A program made the position numbers and the translations under genes. A stretch of 64,000 nt of DNA from Myxococcales bacterium. Its GTDB lineage: Bacteria > Myxococcota_A > Polyangia > Polyangiales > GCA-016699535. Each line of letters opens with the position of its first letter. Position 1 is the first letter of the stretch. Under the pieces are notes generated by a model that was not told where the DNA came from, did not search any database, and worked only from the letters and a program-made list of their open reading frames with translations. This document shows positions 17,056 through 26,262 of this stretch, one piece after another. The stretch covers positions 930,001-994,000 of the forward strand of contig CP064980.1 of assembly GCA_016699535.1 (NCBI GenBank). Direction: 5' to 3'.

Positions 17056-19587
17056 ATGTTCGATAAACTTACACGCATTCTAGGAATCGCGCTGTTTCTA
17101 TGTACCAGCGTTGTCGCTTGCGACGATGATGGTGCCGTGGGATCGGGCGCGCTTGTACAAACTGTAGATTTGGCAGCCGGGGAGGCTTGCTCTAATGGTG
17201 GAATCACCATTCAAAGTGGTGTTGATAACGATGGAAACGGCATGCTCGACGAAAGCGAGATCACAGACACACAAGATGTCTGCAACGGCTCGCAAGCGAA
17301 GATTTTGTCTCGCACTCAAGCGCTTGCTGCGGGTGATGTCAACTGCCAAGCAGGTGGTAACTTCATTGAGATCGGAATGGATAATGGCGATGGCGACGGC
17401 ACTGCCGGAGACGCTGTGTTGCAGGATGGCGAAGTAGACAGCCAGCAATATGTTTGTGCCGATACGGGAAACACTGTGCTTACTATCGGAACGATCCAGC
17501 CGCCAGACGGCCCACCCGGAGCGTTCACCATTAATACAACGGGCGGAGCATCAACCACCGGAACGGGTGGTCAAGGTGGCTACCTTGCCTACGAAATCGA
17601 CTCCGGAAGTGCTGGTGGACATATTAAGTTTTTCACCACTGGTGAAGTCGATGCGTCTTTCGCTGTACCGGAGGTAAGTGCTGTGGATTTGGGCGATGTT
17701 CCTATGGAAGTTTCTGCAGATCTAAGCGTTGCTTCTTATGCTGACGATGGAACGGCTCAGACTGCGCTAAGCGGTGCTACGCCTAGTGCTCCGGCGTATT
17801 ATTTCGTGACAAGCAATACTTCGATGCGAAAATGGGATGGGACAACGGCTTCAACTGTGACGGGAATTAGTGTTGCCTCAGGAGCAACCTTGACCCTTGA
17901 GCCCAACTATTCATCTCTTGTTCAATTTTACATGAGTAATGGGTTGGTCAACAACGGAACCATCAGCACAGCTCTTCTTGCAGACACTGTAAGTCGAGCG
18001 AATCTGTACATTTATTGCGAAAGTTTTGTTGGAAACGAAGGCTCTTCTATTGATACCGCGGGTGAAGATATTAGTTCGGGATCCGATGGCGGAAACGGTG
18101 GTTACGTCTACCTTTATGCGAGCTACTCGAATTGGTCAGTGTACCAAGGTATTGGTTCGATTCTTAACCATGGCAGCATCAACACCTCGGGGGGCACCGG
18201 TGACAACGGCGGAGACGCGGGTCAAGTGTACTGGTACGCCAACCAACGTGTTTGGAACACTGGCAACATAAGCGCAGTGGGTGGCCGCGGCAATGCCAGC
18301 GGTACAGGAAACGGCGGCAATGGAGCCTATATAGAAATTGATACGGACTATGGCAGCAATTTCAACTCGGGTAACCTAAACGCATCGGGCGGAAGCGGCA
18401 CTCAAATTGGTGGTAATGCTGGATATGTCTATCTCTACATCGGCTACCCGGGTGACATTCGCAACACGGGTAACTTGACTTCCAATGGTGGTGACGTGGA
18501 TGCCGAGTGCACAACAGGCTGCGCCGGCGGTGATGGTCGATACGTTTACTTCTATGAGTATGGTGGTCAGATCGTCAACTCTGGAGCACTCAGCAGCCGA
18601 GGTGGTGATGGTGCAGCCGGCGACGGTGGTGACGGTGGCTATCTTGAGATTGGCTCAAGCTATGATGAGGGTTGGTATTCAGACTATCAGCCGATAGGTA
18701 CCTACCATATTGCCGGAAACATCGATCTTCGTGGTGGTGCTGGCGATACAAGTGGCGGCGATGGTGGCTACTTGAATGTCTACATTGATGCCCGGTATGT
18801 TCCAAATGGCCAAGAGATTATTTTCTACGGCTACACGGACATCATCACGAACGGCGGCAACGGTGCAAACGGCGGCGGTGCCGGTTTCATCCGAGCGCAA
18901 AACCTCTATGGTGATTCTGATAATCTCGATTACACGCCATCTGGCGGCGTGATCAACTATACGAAGATCACAGCCATCGGTGGTACTGGCAGCAATGGAT
19001 ATGGTGGTCAAGGCGGTTATGTTGATTTCGAAACCGACACTTACTATGGCTACATGACAGAAGCTGAAGTCGTGTACAACTTCGCAGACATTGATGTCAG
19101 CGGAGGAGATGCGACGGCAGGCAATGGTGGTCGAGCTGGATATGTCTTCATGTTCGGTTTCAACCGCTTGGAGAATCATGGCAACATCATGGCCAAAGGT
19201 GGGGATGCCCTGACTGTCGACTATAGTGGTGGCGATGCGGATTCCGATCCGATTCAGTTGTTTGCTGATCTCGGTGAGACGATCAACACCGGAAACATCT
19301 CCGTGATTGGTGGAAGCGGTCTTGGTACTGGTTCTGGTGGTGACGCAGAGCGCATCGAGATTGTTGGTTATACAACCACCAATAGCGGTGAACTGAAGTC
19401 AAATGGTGGTTCTGCAGATGCTGCAGCAGGTTTTGGTGGTAATGCCGATATCATCTTCCTGTACAGCACCTATGGAGAGACGAGCAACACTGCCACTGTG
19501 CTTGAAGTCAATGGCGGTGCAGCGAACACTCCTGGAACTGACGGAGCTATCTTTATTGATGGCCTCGCTGTGACAGAGTCGTTTTAG
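17056..19587 (+). CDS. Large Gly-rich beta-helix lipoprotein with DUF7151-like repeats
   Basis: The 843-aa lipoprotein has the signal peptide MFDKLTRILGIALFLCTSVVAC. Near the N-terminus are two copies of the motif C..GG..I..G.DNDGNG.LDESEI..TQ.VCNG (about residues 30-75 and 85-145), the DUF7151-type pattern with Ca2+-like Asp/Asn loops and paired Cys. The remaining 680 residues are repeats of GGxGGYVYLY(A)..NxGxIxxxGG, predicted to form a right-handed parallel beta-helix. ATG 17056 is preferred because AAGGGA lies upstream and the signal peptide is then normal; the ATG 12 codons earlier has no ribosome site. A surface structural protein is inferred. It ends at tandem hairpins. Confidence 0.85.
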   Translation: MFDKLTRILGIALFLCTSVVACDDDGAVGSGALVQTVDLAAGEACSNGGITIQSGVDNDGNGMLDESEITDTQDVCNGSQAKILSRTQALAAGDVNCQAGGNFIEIGMDNGDGDGTAGDAVLQDGEVDSQQYVCADTGNTVLTIGTIQPPDGPPGAFTINTTGGASTTGTGGQGGYLAYEIDSGSAGGHIKFFTTGEVDASFAVPEVSAVDLGDVPMEVSADLSVASYADDGTAQTALSGATPSAPAYYFVTSNTSMRKWDGTTASTVTGISVASGATLTLEPNYSSLVQFYMSNGLVNNGTISTALLADTVSRANLYIYCESFVGNEGSSIDTAGEDISSGSDGGNGGYVYLYASYSNWSVYQGIGSILNHGSINTSGGTGDNGGDAGQVYWYANQRVWNTGNISAVGGRGNASGTGNGGNGAYIEIDTDYGSNFNSGNLNASGGSGTQIGGNAGYVYLYIGYPGDIRNTGNLTSNGGDVDAECTTGCAGGDGRYVYFYEYGGQIVNSGALSSRGGDGAAGDGGDGGYLEIGSSYDEGWYSDYQPIGTYHIAGNIDLRGGAGDTSGGDGGYLNVYIDARYVPNGQEIIFYGYTDIITNGGNGANGGGAGFIRAQNLYGDSDNLDYTPSGGVINYTKITAIGGTGSNGYGGQGGYVDFETDTYYGYMTEAEVVYNFADIDVSGGDATAGNGGRAGYVFMFGFNRLENHGNIMAKGGDALTVDYSGGDADSDPIQLFADLGETINTGNISVIGGSGLGTGSGGDAERIEIVGYTTTNSGELKSNGGSADAAAGFGGNADIIFLYSTYGETSNTATVLEVNGGAANTPGTDGAIFIDGLAVTESF

Positions 19588-19606
19588 CCACGTGATCTCA
19601 GCAAGA

Positions 19607-19678
19607 CAGGTGCTTTAACTGAACACCTGCTAAAGAAACCCAGGAAGGACTCGACGAGAGTTGTTCCTGGGTTTTTTT
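19607..19678 (+). terminator. Tandem hairpin terminator after the Gly-rich gene
   Basis: The first hairpin has CAGGTG/CACCTG arms. The second has 11-bp arms AAACCCAGGAA and TTCCTGGGTTT and ends in a T7 run, a strong intrinsic terminator. Confidence 0.88.
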
Positions 19679-19771
19679 AGGCTTACTTGAAATACAAAAC
19701 GCAAAGCTCTTCTTGGCGATGCTTCAGCAAAAGCTTTTCTAACTAAGGACTATCGAAGCCAAGAACACAGC

Positions 19772-20815
19772 TCAGGGAATAGGGAGCCATGTGACGGTTA
19801 GATCGGCCACTCTCATTGCCGTTGAGGTGATGGATTGTCCGAACGGTTTAACTGAAATCTCGCTTATCGTACGGCCAGCGGTTACGGCAAGTTGGACTTC
19901 AACTTGGTGCAACGGCGCTATGGCAAGGCTATCTCTCGAAGGCGAGGAAAAGTAGGTATCCTCATCGACAGGCTCTAACACGACTGGGATATTGCCAACA
20001 TTTACAACGTCAAAGATTGCCTCGTTCACATCGTAAATGCCGACGCCTACCACGCTGTTTGCAAGATTAAGAACGGATGGATCGGCATAGCTTCCATAAC
20101 TGTCGGCACATACAAGCACTGTGTGATCCAGTAGTAGTCGCTCGGGAGACACACCCGTCATCGCATAGCTAGCAAAGCCCAGTCGCTTCATGCAATCCGG
20201 GCCATCGTCTGTCGGTGCATACGGAAACCAGTCGATAATCTCTTCTTGACCGGACGACATTTGCTCATAAAGATCCCATGTCGCGCCAATCTTATCGACG
20301 GTATCGCCCCAAACTTCAGAATCGGGTAGCGACTCGTCTTCCCGCACTCCAGTCTGCTCGCCTGCATCGTTCACGTTTTGTCCTCTGCGAGCCTGTGCAA
20401 ATAAGTCGCGCCCTAGCTCTATAAGATCGCTAAACGCGATACGCTGCTCGCTTCCGATCAGCGCTGCAAGAGAACTGTGCAAGGCGACAAGATTTTCGTA
20501 GCGTTCAGCCGGTTTCCACTTTTCCCAGCTAGCGAAGTCAGTCAGTTGTTCGAGGGTTTGTCCAAGCGCTGCACTTGCGTTGCTGAACACTTCGGGGTGC
20601 GTATTCACATACCAGATCCACAAAGCGACTGCTGCAAGGAGCAGAAACCCCACCAGTACTGTTCCTACGGTCAGCTCGATAACAAAAGCTTCTTCATCGC
20701 CTTGAGCACCAAACTCATCAGCGCTTTGCAGCGCACACGCTGATTGTCCAATAAGACAACAGACCAGCAATACACAACAGATTCTACTGAGCAGCGTTGA
20801 GCGCGAACGATTCAT
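19772..20815 (-). CDS. Lipoprotein or membrane protein of unknown function
   Basis: The 347-aa product has an N-terminal signal ending in GQSA-C. A strong transmembrane helix follows (VIELTVGTVLVGFLLLAAVALWIWYV), then a helical region and a C-terminal beta-rich domain (about residues 240-347). It does not match a family I can name. ATG 20815 gives a good signal peptide (MNRSRSTLLSRICCVLLVC); the TTG at 20833 adds six residues and has no better ribosome site. The combination of a lipobox and a following membrane span is unusual, so the topology is unsure. It is divergent from the cytochrome gene, with a 391-base gap. Confidence 0.55.
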   Translation of the reverse strand: MNRSRSTLLSRICCVLLVCCLIGQSACALQSADEFGAQGDEEAFVIELTVGTVLVGFLLLAAVALWIWYVNTHPEVFSNASAALGQTLEQLTDFASWEKWKPAERYENLVALHSSLAALIGSEQRIAFSDLIELGRDLFAQARRGQNVNDAGEQTGVREDESLPDSEVWGDTVDKIGATWDLYEQMSSGQEEIIDWFPYAPTDDGPDCMKRLGFASYAMTGVSPERLLLDHTVLVCADSYGSYADPSVLNLANSVVGVGIYDVNEAIFDVVNVGNIPVVLEPVDEDTYFSSPSRDSLAIAPLHQVEVQLAVTAGRTISEISVKPFGQSITSTAMRVADLTVTWLPIP

Positions 20816-21206
20816 TAGCTTATTAATAAGCAAGAGCTATGCCAAACAGGCGTTGGCAGTCGAACTTCGTTCTAGCTTGCTGGCATATCGAGACAAGGCA
20901 TCGAGAATAATGGCAGAAACATTTTCTGCCACACCTACCTCGATCGATGTGGGAAACCCACCTTTCCCGTCATTGCCCACTGGGACAGTTAACCCAGACT
21001 GAGGACTCCAATTCACGCGAGTTCTTTAGAGACAAAGCGTTTCAAACCTTGAGCGAGCAGTCTTGAATTAATTCATGTTGTTCGCCGCGACTTGAGACCG
21101 TCCCGTGGTGTAGGGTAAGGTGTTTGTTTACCTATTATTTTAGGCATTGTTCAACCGGGTGGAGTTCTAGCTAACTTGCATTCGACAGGCTTCCGGCACA
21201 CTATTA
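20816..21206. promoter_or_regulatory. Divergent intergenic region with palindromic sites
   Basis: A perfect 9-bp inverted repeat with a 3-base centre (TGGCAGAAA / TTTCTGCCA, 20911-20931) could be an operator. Further inverted pairs are ATGCCA/TGGCAT flanking it on the left and GTGGG/CCCAC at 20949-20961. No consensus -35/-10 was assigned. Confidence 0.35.
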
Positions 21207-22499
21207 ATGTTCGGCATGTTTGTTAACTTGGTATCTAAGCGAAAAAGCACAGATCCAAAGCGGATTGGTTTGCATCTGCTGTGTTGGTTCCTATGCTTGA
21301 TGATTGTGGCTATCGTAGGGTGTGAAGGAAAAATCGGAGCGCTGCCGGGTCACGTACAAGCGGGTCTGCCTGATCCCGCTGAGACCTTCGATGCTGAGTG
21401 CTCTTCTTGTCATGGGGACTCGATGAGTCCTGCGCCGCCCACCGGCCTTGATGGTGAGAGTGCGACCACGGATCGAGCAGTTGGTGCACACCGAAGTCAT
21501 TTGGGAGAAGATTCTGTGTGGCACGGAAGAATCGAATGTGGCAACTGCCATATTGTTCCAGCTGAAACCAGTTCACCAGGGCATATAGATGGTGACAACG
21601 TAGCGGAGGTCACTTTTGCTGCGCTTGCGACAAGCAACGGCGCTTCACCAGAATGGAACACCGAGACTTGCAGTAATGTTTATTGCCACGGTGCAACACT
21701 AAGTGGCGGCTCACTTACCACACCGACTTGGACTCTTGTCGATGGAAGTCAGCGTGCATGTGGAACCTGTCATGGCTATCCACCACCTGCGCCGCATCCG
21801 CAAGACGAGAGCTGCGGAAACTGCCACTCGACCATGCAGCCTGGCTCCGATACCTTTCTTGATCCACAGCGGCACATCAATGGTGTGTTGGATGTGGGTG
21901 TTCAAGGCCAAACTTGCGATAGCTGTCATGGATCCGATGGCATTGCAGCTCCGCCCCTTGATCTTGCGGGCAACACACAAAGCGCAGCTGTGGGCGCGCA
22001 CCGCGTGCACTTGGCTGCTTCCGATTGGCATCGCGAGATTGCATGCTCAAACTGCCACGTTGTTCCAGTCAATGTTGATGATGCCGGACACATCGATGGT
22101 GATAACGTTGCAGAAGTTCCGTTTGATGCGCTTAATCCTTCAGCCAGTTTTAACCTTGGCTCGGCTACTTGCAGTAACTTGTATTGTCATGGCAATGGCC
22201 AGAGCTCTAACGGGACAATGATCTGGACTTCAACCGATCCCGTAGAGTGTGGCTCTTGCCATAGCACCAACGCTGCGAACTCAGGTCAAATGAGTGGCCG
22301 TCATCAATTGCACGTGCAGAGCAAGGGTGTGACGTGCAGGGAATGCCACAACGAAGTGATCGATTCGGGAATGAACATCATTAACGCTGATTTGCATATA
22401 AATGGTCAGCGCAATATATTATTTAGCGGCGGCGGCAATTGGGATTCCTCCGCGCGCCGTTGTTCCAACATATCCTGTCACGGAAGCAAATCGTGGTAG
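21207..22499 (+). CDS. Multiheme c-type cytochrome lipoprotein (11 heme motifs)
   Basis: The 430-aa protein has a signal peptide and the lipobox IVG-C (Cys about residue 39). It carries eight CxxCH sites (Cys at about 65, 111, 185, 203, 237, 280, 348 and 377) and three CxxxxCH sites (CSNVYCH about 155, CSNLYCH about 322, CSNISCH about 419). The two halves are an internal duplication: GAHR.HL...W.....CxNCHxVP...GHIDGDNVAEVxFxAL recurs at about residues 93-140 and 263-310. The CxxxxCH...CxxCH arrangement is known from Geobacter-type multiheme cytochromes. Periplasmic or outer-membrane electron transfer is likely. No reductase partner is nearby. Confidence 0.93.
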   Translation: MFGMFVNLVSKRKSTDPKRIGLHLLCWFLCLMIVAIVGCEGKIGALPGHVQAGLPDPAETFDAECSSCHGDSMSPAPPTGLDGESATTDRAVGAHRSHLGEDSVWHGRIECGNCHIVPAETSSPGHIDGDNVAEVTFAALATSNGASPEWNTETCSNVYCHGATLSGGSLTTPTWTLVDGSQRACGTCHGYPPPAPHPQDESCGNCHSTMQPGSDTFLDPQRHINGVLDVGVQGQTCDSCHGSDGIAAPPLDLAGNTQSAAVGAHRVHLAASDWHREIACSNCHVVPVNVDDAGHIDGDNVAEVPFDALNPSASFNLGSATCSNLYCHGNGQSSNGTMIWTSTDPVECGSCHSTNAANSGQMSGRHQLHVQSKGVTCRECHNEVIDSGMNIINADLHINGQRNILFSGGGNWDSSARRCSNISCHGSKSW

Positions 22500-22646
22500 T
22501 TGGGGACATGCTCTAGCACTATTTTGTGAATGATTACATTATGTTGCGAACACGGTCGCGGAACCGTGTTGAGACAGAACGATTCCGCGATCGCTTCTGT
22601 AACTCAGGGAAAACACATACGTATTTTATCATAAGCATGTCCCTAA
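22500..22646. repeat. MITE-like inverted-repeat element between convergent genes
   Basis: The outer arms GTTGGGGACATGCT (left) and AGCATGTCCCTAAC (right) match with one mismatch and enclose about 120 bases. Inside, AACACGGT/ACCGTGTT and TCGCGGAA/TTCCGCGA are both perfect 8-bp stems but overlap at TCGCGGAA, so they are mutually exclusive. There is no coding frame. It could be a non-autonomous mobile element or a REP-like transcript end; the arms resemble the GGGAC-type hairpins at 28915 and 40696. Confidence 0.5.
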
Positions 22647-22665
22647 CCAGGTTCGGATTTTCTCG

Positions 22666-23214
22666 TTAGCGAACGCTCTGGCTGCCGCAGGTAGCGTCCA
22701 GAGTGCCGGAGACCTGCTCGATCTCAAGTTCTGTAAGACCGTCGTCGAAGACGCCGCTGGCAGTTACGCTGTCGCCGTCGATGTTCACCACAATTTCGGC
22801 GGCGGCTCCTCGTGCATGCCAGTCAACGACCGGATCCGAAAAGTTTTCAATATCGTTAACGTAGACGGAGTAGATAACACCATCTCCTTCATAGCGTTCC
22901 TGAGCAGTGTCGTCTTCGATTTCAGCTTGCATTTGCACGCGCGATCCATCGCTGTGCACACCGAAAGAACTCGAACTGAACACGAAGGTCGTACTCTGGG
23001 TAGCCGCGTACCCAAAAGCGCAACCAAATGAGTCGAATTCCCAAGTTTGCTCGCCGATGGTTAGTGTGGCAGACCCCCTATCACTTGGCGTCTCGCTCGT
23101 ATCCGTCACGTTTGCATCCGCTCCGTTCGGATCGATTCCGTCTTTATCATCGCTGCTGCAAGCGAACAAAAAGCACGCTACAACAAACGCTCCATAGCTT
23201 TTTCGTCGTGTCAT
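22666..23214 (-). CDS. Lipoprotein of unknown function
   Basis: The 182-aa protein has the lipobox FLFA-C (Cys about residue 19) and a Ser/Asp-rich linker. A compact beta-rich domain follows (about residues 45-182), with GSATLTIGEQTWEFDSFGCAFGYA near its start and GTLDATCGSQ at its end, where two Cys could form a disulfide. This layout (SATLTIGxxxWxFxxxxC..F) is frequent in small secreted proteins of unknown role. The ATG has a weak AGGGT upstream. Confidence 0.6.
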   Translation of the reverse strand: MTRRKSYGAFVVACFLFACSSDDKDGIDPNGADANVTDTSETPSDRGSATLTIGEQTWEFDSFGCAFGYAATQSTTFVFSSSSFGVHSDGSRVQMQAEIEDDTAQERYEGDGVIYSVYVNDIENFSDPVVDWHARGAAAEIVVNIDGDSVTASGVFDDGLTELEIEQVSGTLDATCGSQSVR

Positions 23215-23472
23215 GGATAGACCCTAACTGTCTTGTCGAACAATGGGAAGTGCTGCCTCTCATTCACACAAAACAGCGATGACTCAAAAGTCGTAAATAG
23301 GGGACGCATTACCAAACTTAGTGCCTCCATATTACGAGTTGCATTTTGAAAAGCTTTGGGTTCGCGCATGTCTCCTTGATTGTGCAAATCATGCAAAAAA
23401 AGTTGTTTCTATCCGATGCTTTAAAATATTTGACGCCTTGGAAGCCGAAGCGCTGCTGCGGTGATCTGGCTC

Positions 23473-23919
23473 ATGGTTGGTTGGGAAACTGTGCTCGTTG
23501 TGCTTGCTGCGCTCTTTGTCGGAGCGATGCTTCCTGTGTTGCTCCAGCTTTACGTCACCTTAGCAAGCGTGCGTAAGGAATTGCGCAAGAGTTCAAAACA
23601 CGCAACACGCGTGTTTGACGAAGCCCATGAAACGCTCGTGCAAGCTTCGGCTTTGGTAAAGCATATTAGTAGTCACAAAGAAGACTTCAGTCAGTTGGCG
23701 CATTCGGTCAATGAGGTCACGCGTATGGTCAATCAACTTAAAAGCACAATCACCATTGCCTCGGCTGCCGGAGCCGCCATTGGTCCCGCGGTGCAGGCTT
23801 TCGTCAAGAGTATGCACGACTGTTCGGCTGAGCAGTGCGAAGAGCAATCAAGCGATGGTGATTCCGAAAAAAAAGGAGAACATCATGAGCAACTCAGAGA
23901 AACAAGTGTCCGGTGCTAG
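23473..23919 (+). CDS. DUF948-like single-span membrane protein
   Basis: The 148-aa product has one N-terminal membrane helix (VLVVLAALFVGAMLPVLLQLYVTL), then an amphipathic coiled-coil-like helix and a second Ala-rich helix (TIASAAGAAIGPAVQAFVKSM). This is the layout of DUF948-type proteins. ATG 23473 is chosen by signal-anchor position; a GTG four codons earlier is the alternative, and neither has a clear ribosome site. It overlaps the next gene by 35 bases, so translational coupling with the YtxH-like protein is likely. The family pair is associated with envelope stress in other bacteria, but no function is proved. Confidence 0.6.
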   Translation: MVGWETVLVVLAALFVGAMLPVLLQLYVTLASVRKELRKSSKHATRVFDEAHETLVQASALVKHISSHKEDFSQLAHSVNEVTRMVNQLKSTITIASAAGAAIGPAVQAFVKSMHDCSAEQCEEQSSDGDSEKKGEHHEQLRETSVRC

Positions 23920-24133
23920 CATCCTGCTTGCATTTTTAGGCGGTGCAGCCATTGGAGCCAGTGCAGGTTTGCTGTTGGCACCGCGCGCTGGGAAAGAAAC
24001 ACGCAAACGCATGGGCGAAGCTGCACAGCGCAGCCGAAGCCGTGTTGAGCAAGTTCCCAAAGCGATCGGCGAGGCTTCTCATGCCGCAAAAGCCGCGTTC
24101 AAAAATTCGCTCGAAACCAACGCTTCGTCCTAG
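23885..24133 (+). CDS. YtxH-like small membrane-associated protein
   Basis: The 82-aa protein has a short hydrophobic segment and the YtxH signature LGGAAIGASAGLLLAPRAGKETRKRM, followed by a helical Ala/Lys-rich tail. An AAGGAG ribosome site six bases before the ATG fixes the start inside the upstream gene. YtxH-type proteins are small stress-induced proteins of unclear role, commonly next to DUF948 genes as here. Confidence 0.85.
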   Translation: MSNSEKQVSGASILLAFLGGAAIGASAGLLLAPRAGKETRKRMGEAAQRSRSRVEQVPKAIGEASHAAKAAFKNSLETNASS

Positions 24134-24294
24134 AAAGCAAGACGAAGCAAAGCAACATGCCCGCGGTAATCTGCAAAATCTTGAGCAAAGGTTTTGGAGG
24201 TACTGTGGGCTTGTGTCTGCTGCGTCGCGAGCTGTTACGGCCTGCATATCGTCCGAGACTATTGTGCAAAACCATACCCAAAACGCTCAGGGTC

Positions 24295-25971
24295 TTAGCC
24301 GGGAACGGGATAGCTGTTGGGGGCGCCTGGATTGACATCCTTGAGCAGAACAGTGCCGGTCGTGGTGCCGTCGCTTATCCAAGGCTCGTAGCCATGCGTT
24401 GGTTCTTGTCCGATGAAGAAGATAGTTTCACCGATCAAACGAAGAGAAAAGGCTCGACTCGTTCCAGAAGGATTTGGGGCTTTGACAAGAACGGTGCCGC
24501 TGTCGGTGCCATCGGTTTTCCACCAAGTCGAGCCCCCGACGCTCTCATACACTGAAAAGTACACCGCTCCGCCAAGGGTCACGAAAGAATCAAATTCAAC
24601 GCCGTTAGCTCCGTCATTAATATCTTTGACTAAAACCGTGCCCGTATCGGTGCCGTCGGTCTTCCACAATTCGGTGCCGTGTGTTCCATCATCGGCGGCA
24701 AAAAAGATGCTACCGCCAAGTTCAAAAAAGTAAGAGGGTAAGCTATCGCCGCTACCGGGATTGATGTCTTTGACCTGCATCGTGCCCGTTTGAGTCCCGT
24801 CCGATTTCCAAAGTTCGATGCCCGGAGTATTTCCACCATAAGCACTGAAATAAAGGATGCCGTTATGTTCAAACAAACCGGTTAGATTTCCCCCATTGCC
24901 GCCGCTTACGATCTCGGCAGCCAGGACCGTCCCGGACTCGGTGCCATCCGATTTCCAAAGCTCGTTGCCAGTGCTGCCATCGTTGGCCCGGAAATAGATC
25001 ACGCTTCCTACTGCAATGATTTGGCTGACAAAACTGTCACCCGCTCCCGGGTTGATGTCTTTGACGCGGGTCGTTCCGGTTGCGGTGCCGTCTGACTTCC
25101 ATAGCTCTTCGCCGGCAGTATCATCGTAAGCTGAAAAATAAAGCGTTCCGTTAACATCCACAAAACCATTCGGTCCACTGTCGCCCGCGCCGGGCTGAAT
25201 GTCCTTGAGCATCACGGTCCCGCTTGCGGTGCCGTCAGTCACCCACAGTTCGTTTCCGTTCGTGCCATCGGTGGCGCTAAAAAACACTTTACCGTTTGAA
25301 AGAGTAAAGCCGCCGGCGTTAGACCCGCCACTGCCATCAGCAATATCTTTGAGCAAGGTTGTGCCAGCATCGCTGCCATCGCTTACCCAAGGCTCCACAC
25401 CATGGGTGTCTTCATACGCGATAAAGAGAAGATTGCCATTCGGCAAGAGAATGTGTTCCGGACTCGTCGTGCTGTTAGAAGAGCCTGCGGCGATGTCTTT
25501 GAGCATCACTGTGCCAGCGTCCGTTCCATCCGATACCCAAGGCTCAAAACCATCGCTGCCGTTGGTCAAAGGCTGATACACAAACGAAGCGCACTGAATG
25601 TCAATCGAATCAATGCCCACGCTGCTGACGGTGCCTTGCCCACCAGAAATCGAGCAGCTTTGAAAGGGCGGCTGAGCTGTGATGGTCACATCGAAGTTTG
25701 CGCCCTCTTCGAGACCCACTGTAAATTCAAACGAACCTTCTTCCGAAACCACCACATCATAGGCTCCGTTGAGCTGAAGGGTCACGCTGCCGCGCAGGCC
25801 CGAGACACTTCCGCCAATGGAAAGCGTTACCGCGCCATCCGCGCCGCCGTCAGTGCCACCGCCATCATCGAGACCGCCATCGCCTGTGTTTATTCCGCCA
25901 GCGTTATCTCCGTTGCACGCCAAAAATAAACAGCACAATCCAAGTTGAAACCCAAGTGTGATTTTTCTCAT
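24295..25971 (-). CDS. ELWxxDGT-repeat lipoprotein
   Basis: The 558-aa lipoprotein has a signal ending in CCLFLA-C. A Gly/Asp-rich linker (NAGGINTGDGGLDDGGGTDG) follows, then a small beta domain (VTLSIGGSVSGLRGSVTLQLNG). About nine repeats of 45 aa come next, with the core E(L/P)WxxDGTxxGTxxLKDIxxGxxxS and a following FFxAxDxTxGxELW strand. These ELWxxDGT repeats form beta-propeller-like surface domains in Deltaproteobacteria and Bacteroidetes. One copy has the anchor changed to STWWKTDGT. The high repeat identity could cause assembly or copy-number variation. A role in binding is inferred only. Confidence 0.9.
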   Translation of the reverse strand: MRKITLGFQLGLCCLFLACNGDNAGGINTGDGGLDDGGGTDGGADGAVTLSIGGSVSGLRGSVTLQLNGAYDVVVSEEGSFEFTVGLEEGANFDVTITAQPPFQSCSISGGQGTVSSVGIDSIDIQCASFVYQPLTNGSDGFEPWVSDGTDAGTVMLKDIAAGSSNSTTSPEHILLPNGNLLFIAYEDTHGVEPWVSDGSDAGTTLLKDIADGSGGSNAGGFTLSNGKVFFSATDGTNGNELWVTDGTASGTVMLKDIQPGAGDSGPNGFVDVNGTLYFSAYDDTAGEELWKSDGTATGTTRVKDINPGAGDSFVSQIIAVGSVIYFRANDGSTGNELWKSDGTESGTVLAAEIVSGGNGGNLTGLFEHNGILYFSAYGGNTPGIELWKSDGTQTGTMQVKDINPGSGDSLPSYFFELGGSIFFAADDGTHGTELWKTDGTDTGTVLVKDINDGANGVEFDSFVTLGGAVYFSVYESVGGSTWWKTDGTDSGTVLVKAPNPSGTSRAFSLRLIGETIFFIGQEPTHGYEPWISDGTTTGTVLLKDVNPGAPNSYPVPG

Positions 25972-26025
25972 AGGACTTGAACAGTAACGGAAAAGACTTC
26001 AATCACCAAATTTTGTTAACACCGA

Positions 26026-26130
26026 CATTTTCGTGCGCGTATCAACGTGCACGGTCATATTCTCTGCGGCTAAAACCATTCGTGCTACGTCTGACCTTGC
26101 CCACTTCACACTAGACCTAAAGCCTAAAGC
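26026..26130. repeat. Dispersed repeat, copy A (diverged)
   Basis: The stretch GTGCGCG..GTCATATTCTC..GC..AA...ACCTTGCCCxCTTCACACTxGACCTxAAGxC recurs with clear but imperfect identity at about 45360-45435. It lies in a 291-base gap with no gene. The copy is too decayed to show its original coding or non-coding nature. Confidence 0.45.
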
Positions 26131-26262
26131 CGGTACTCGTCCGGCATCATGACTGTGGTGTCATTCAATTTTAGCAATTGCAGGGTTTATATTGCGAGGA
26201 CGATGGATGCGAACACGGACCACAGGAAGTCCCAGTTGAGCCCCGGGCTGGACGTTGTTTTG

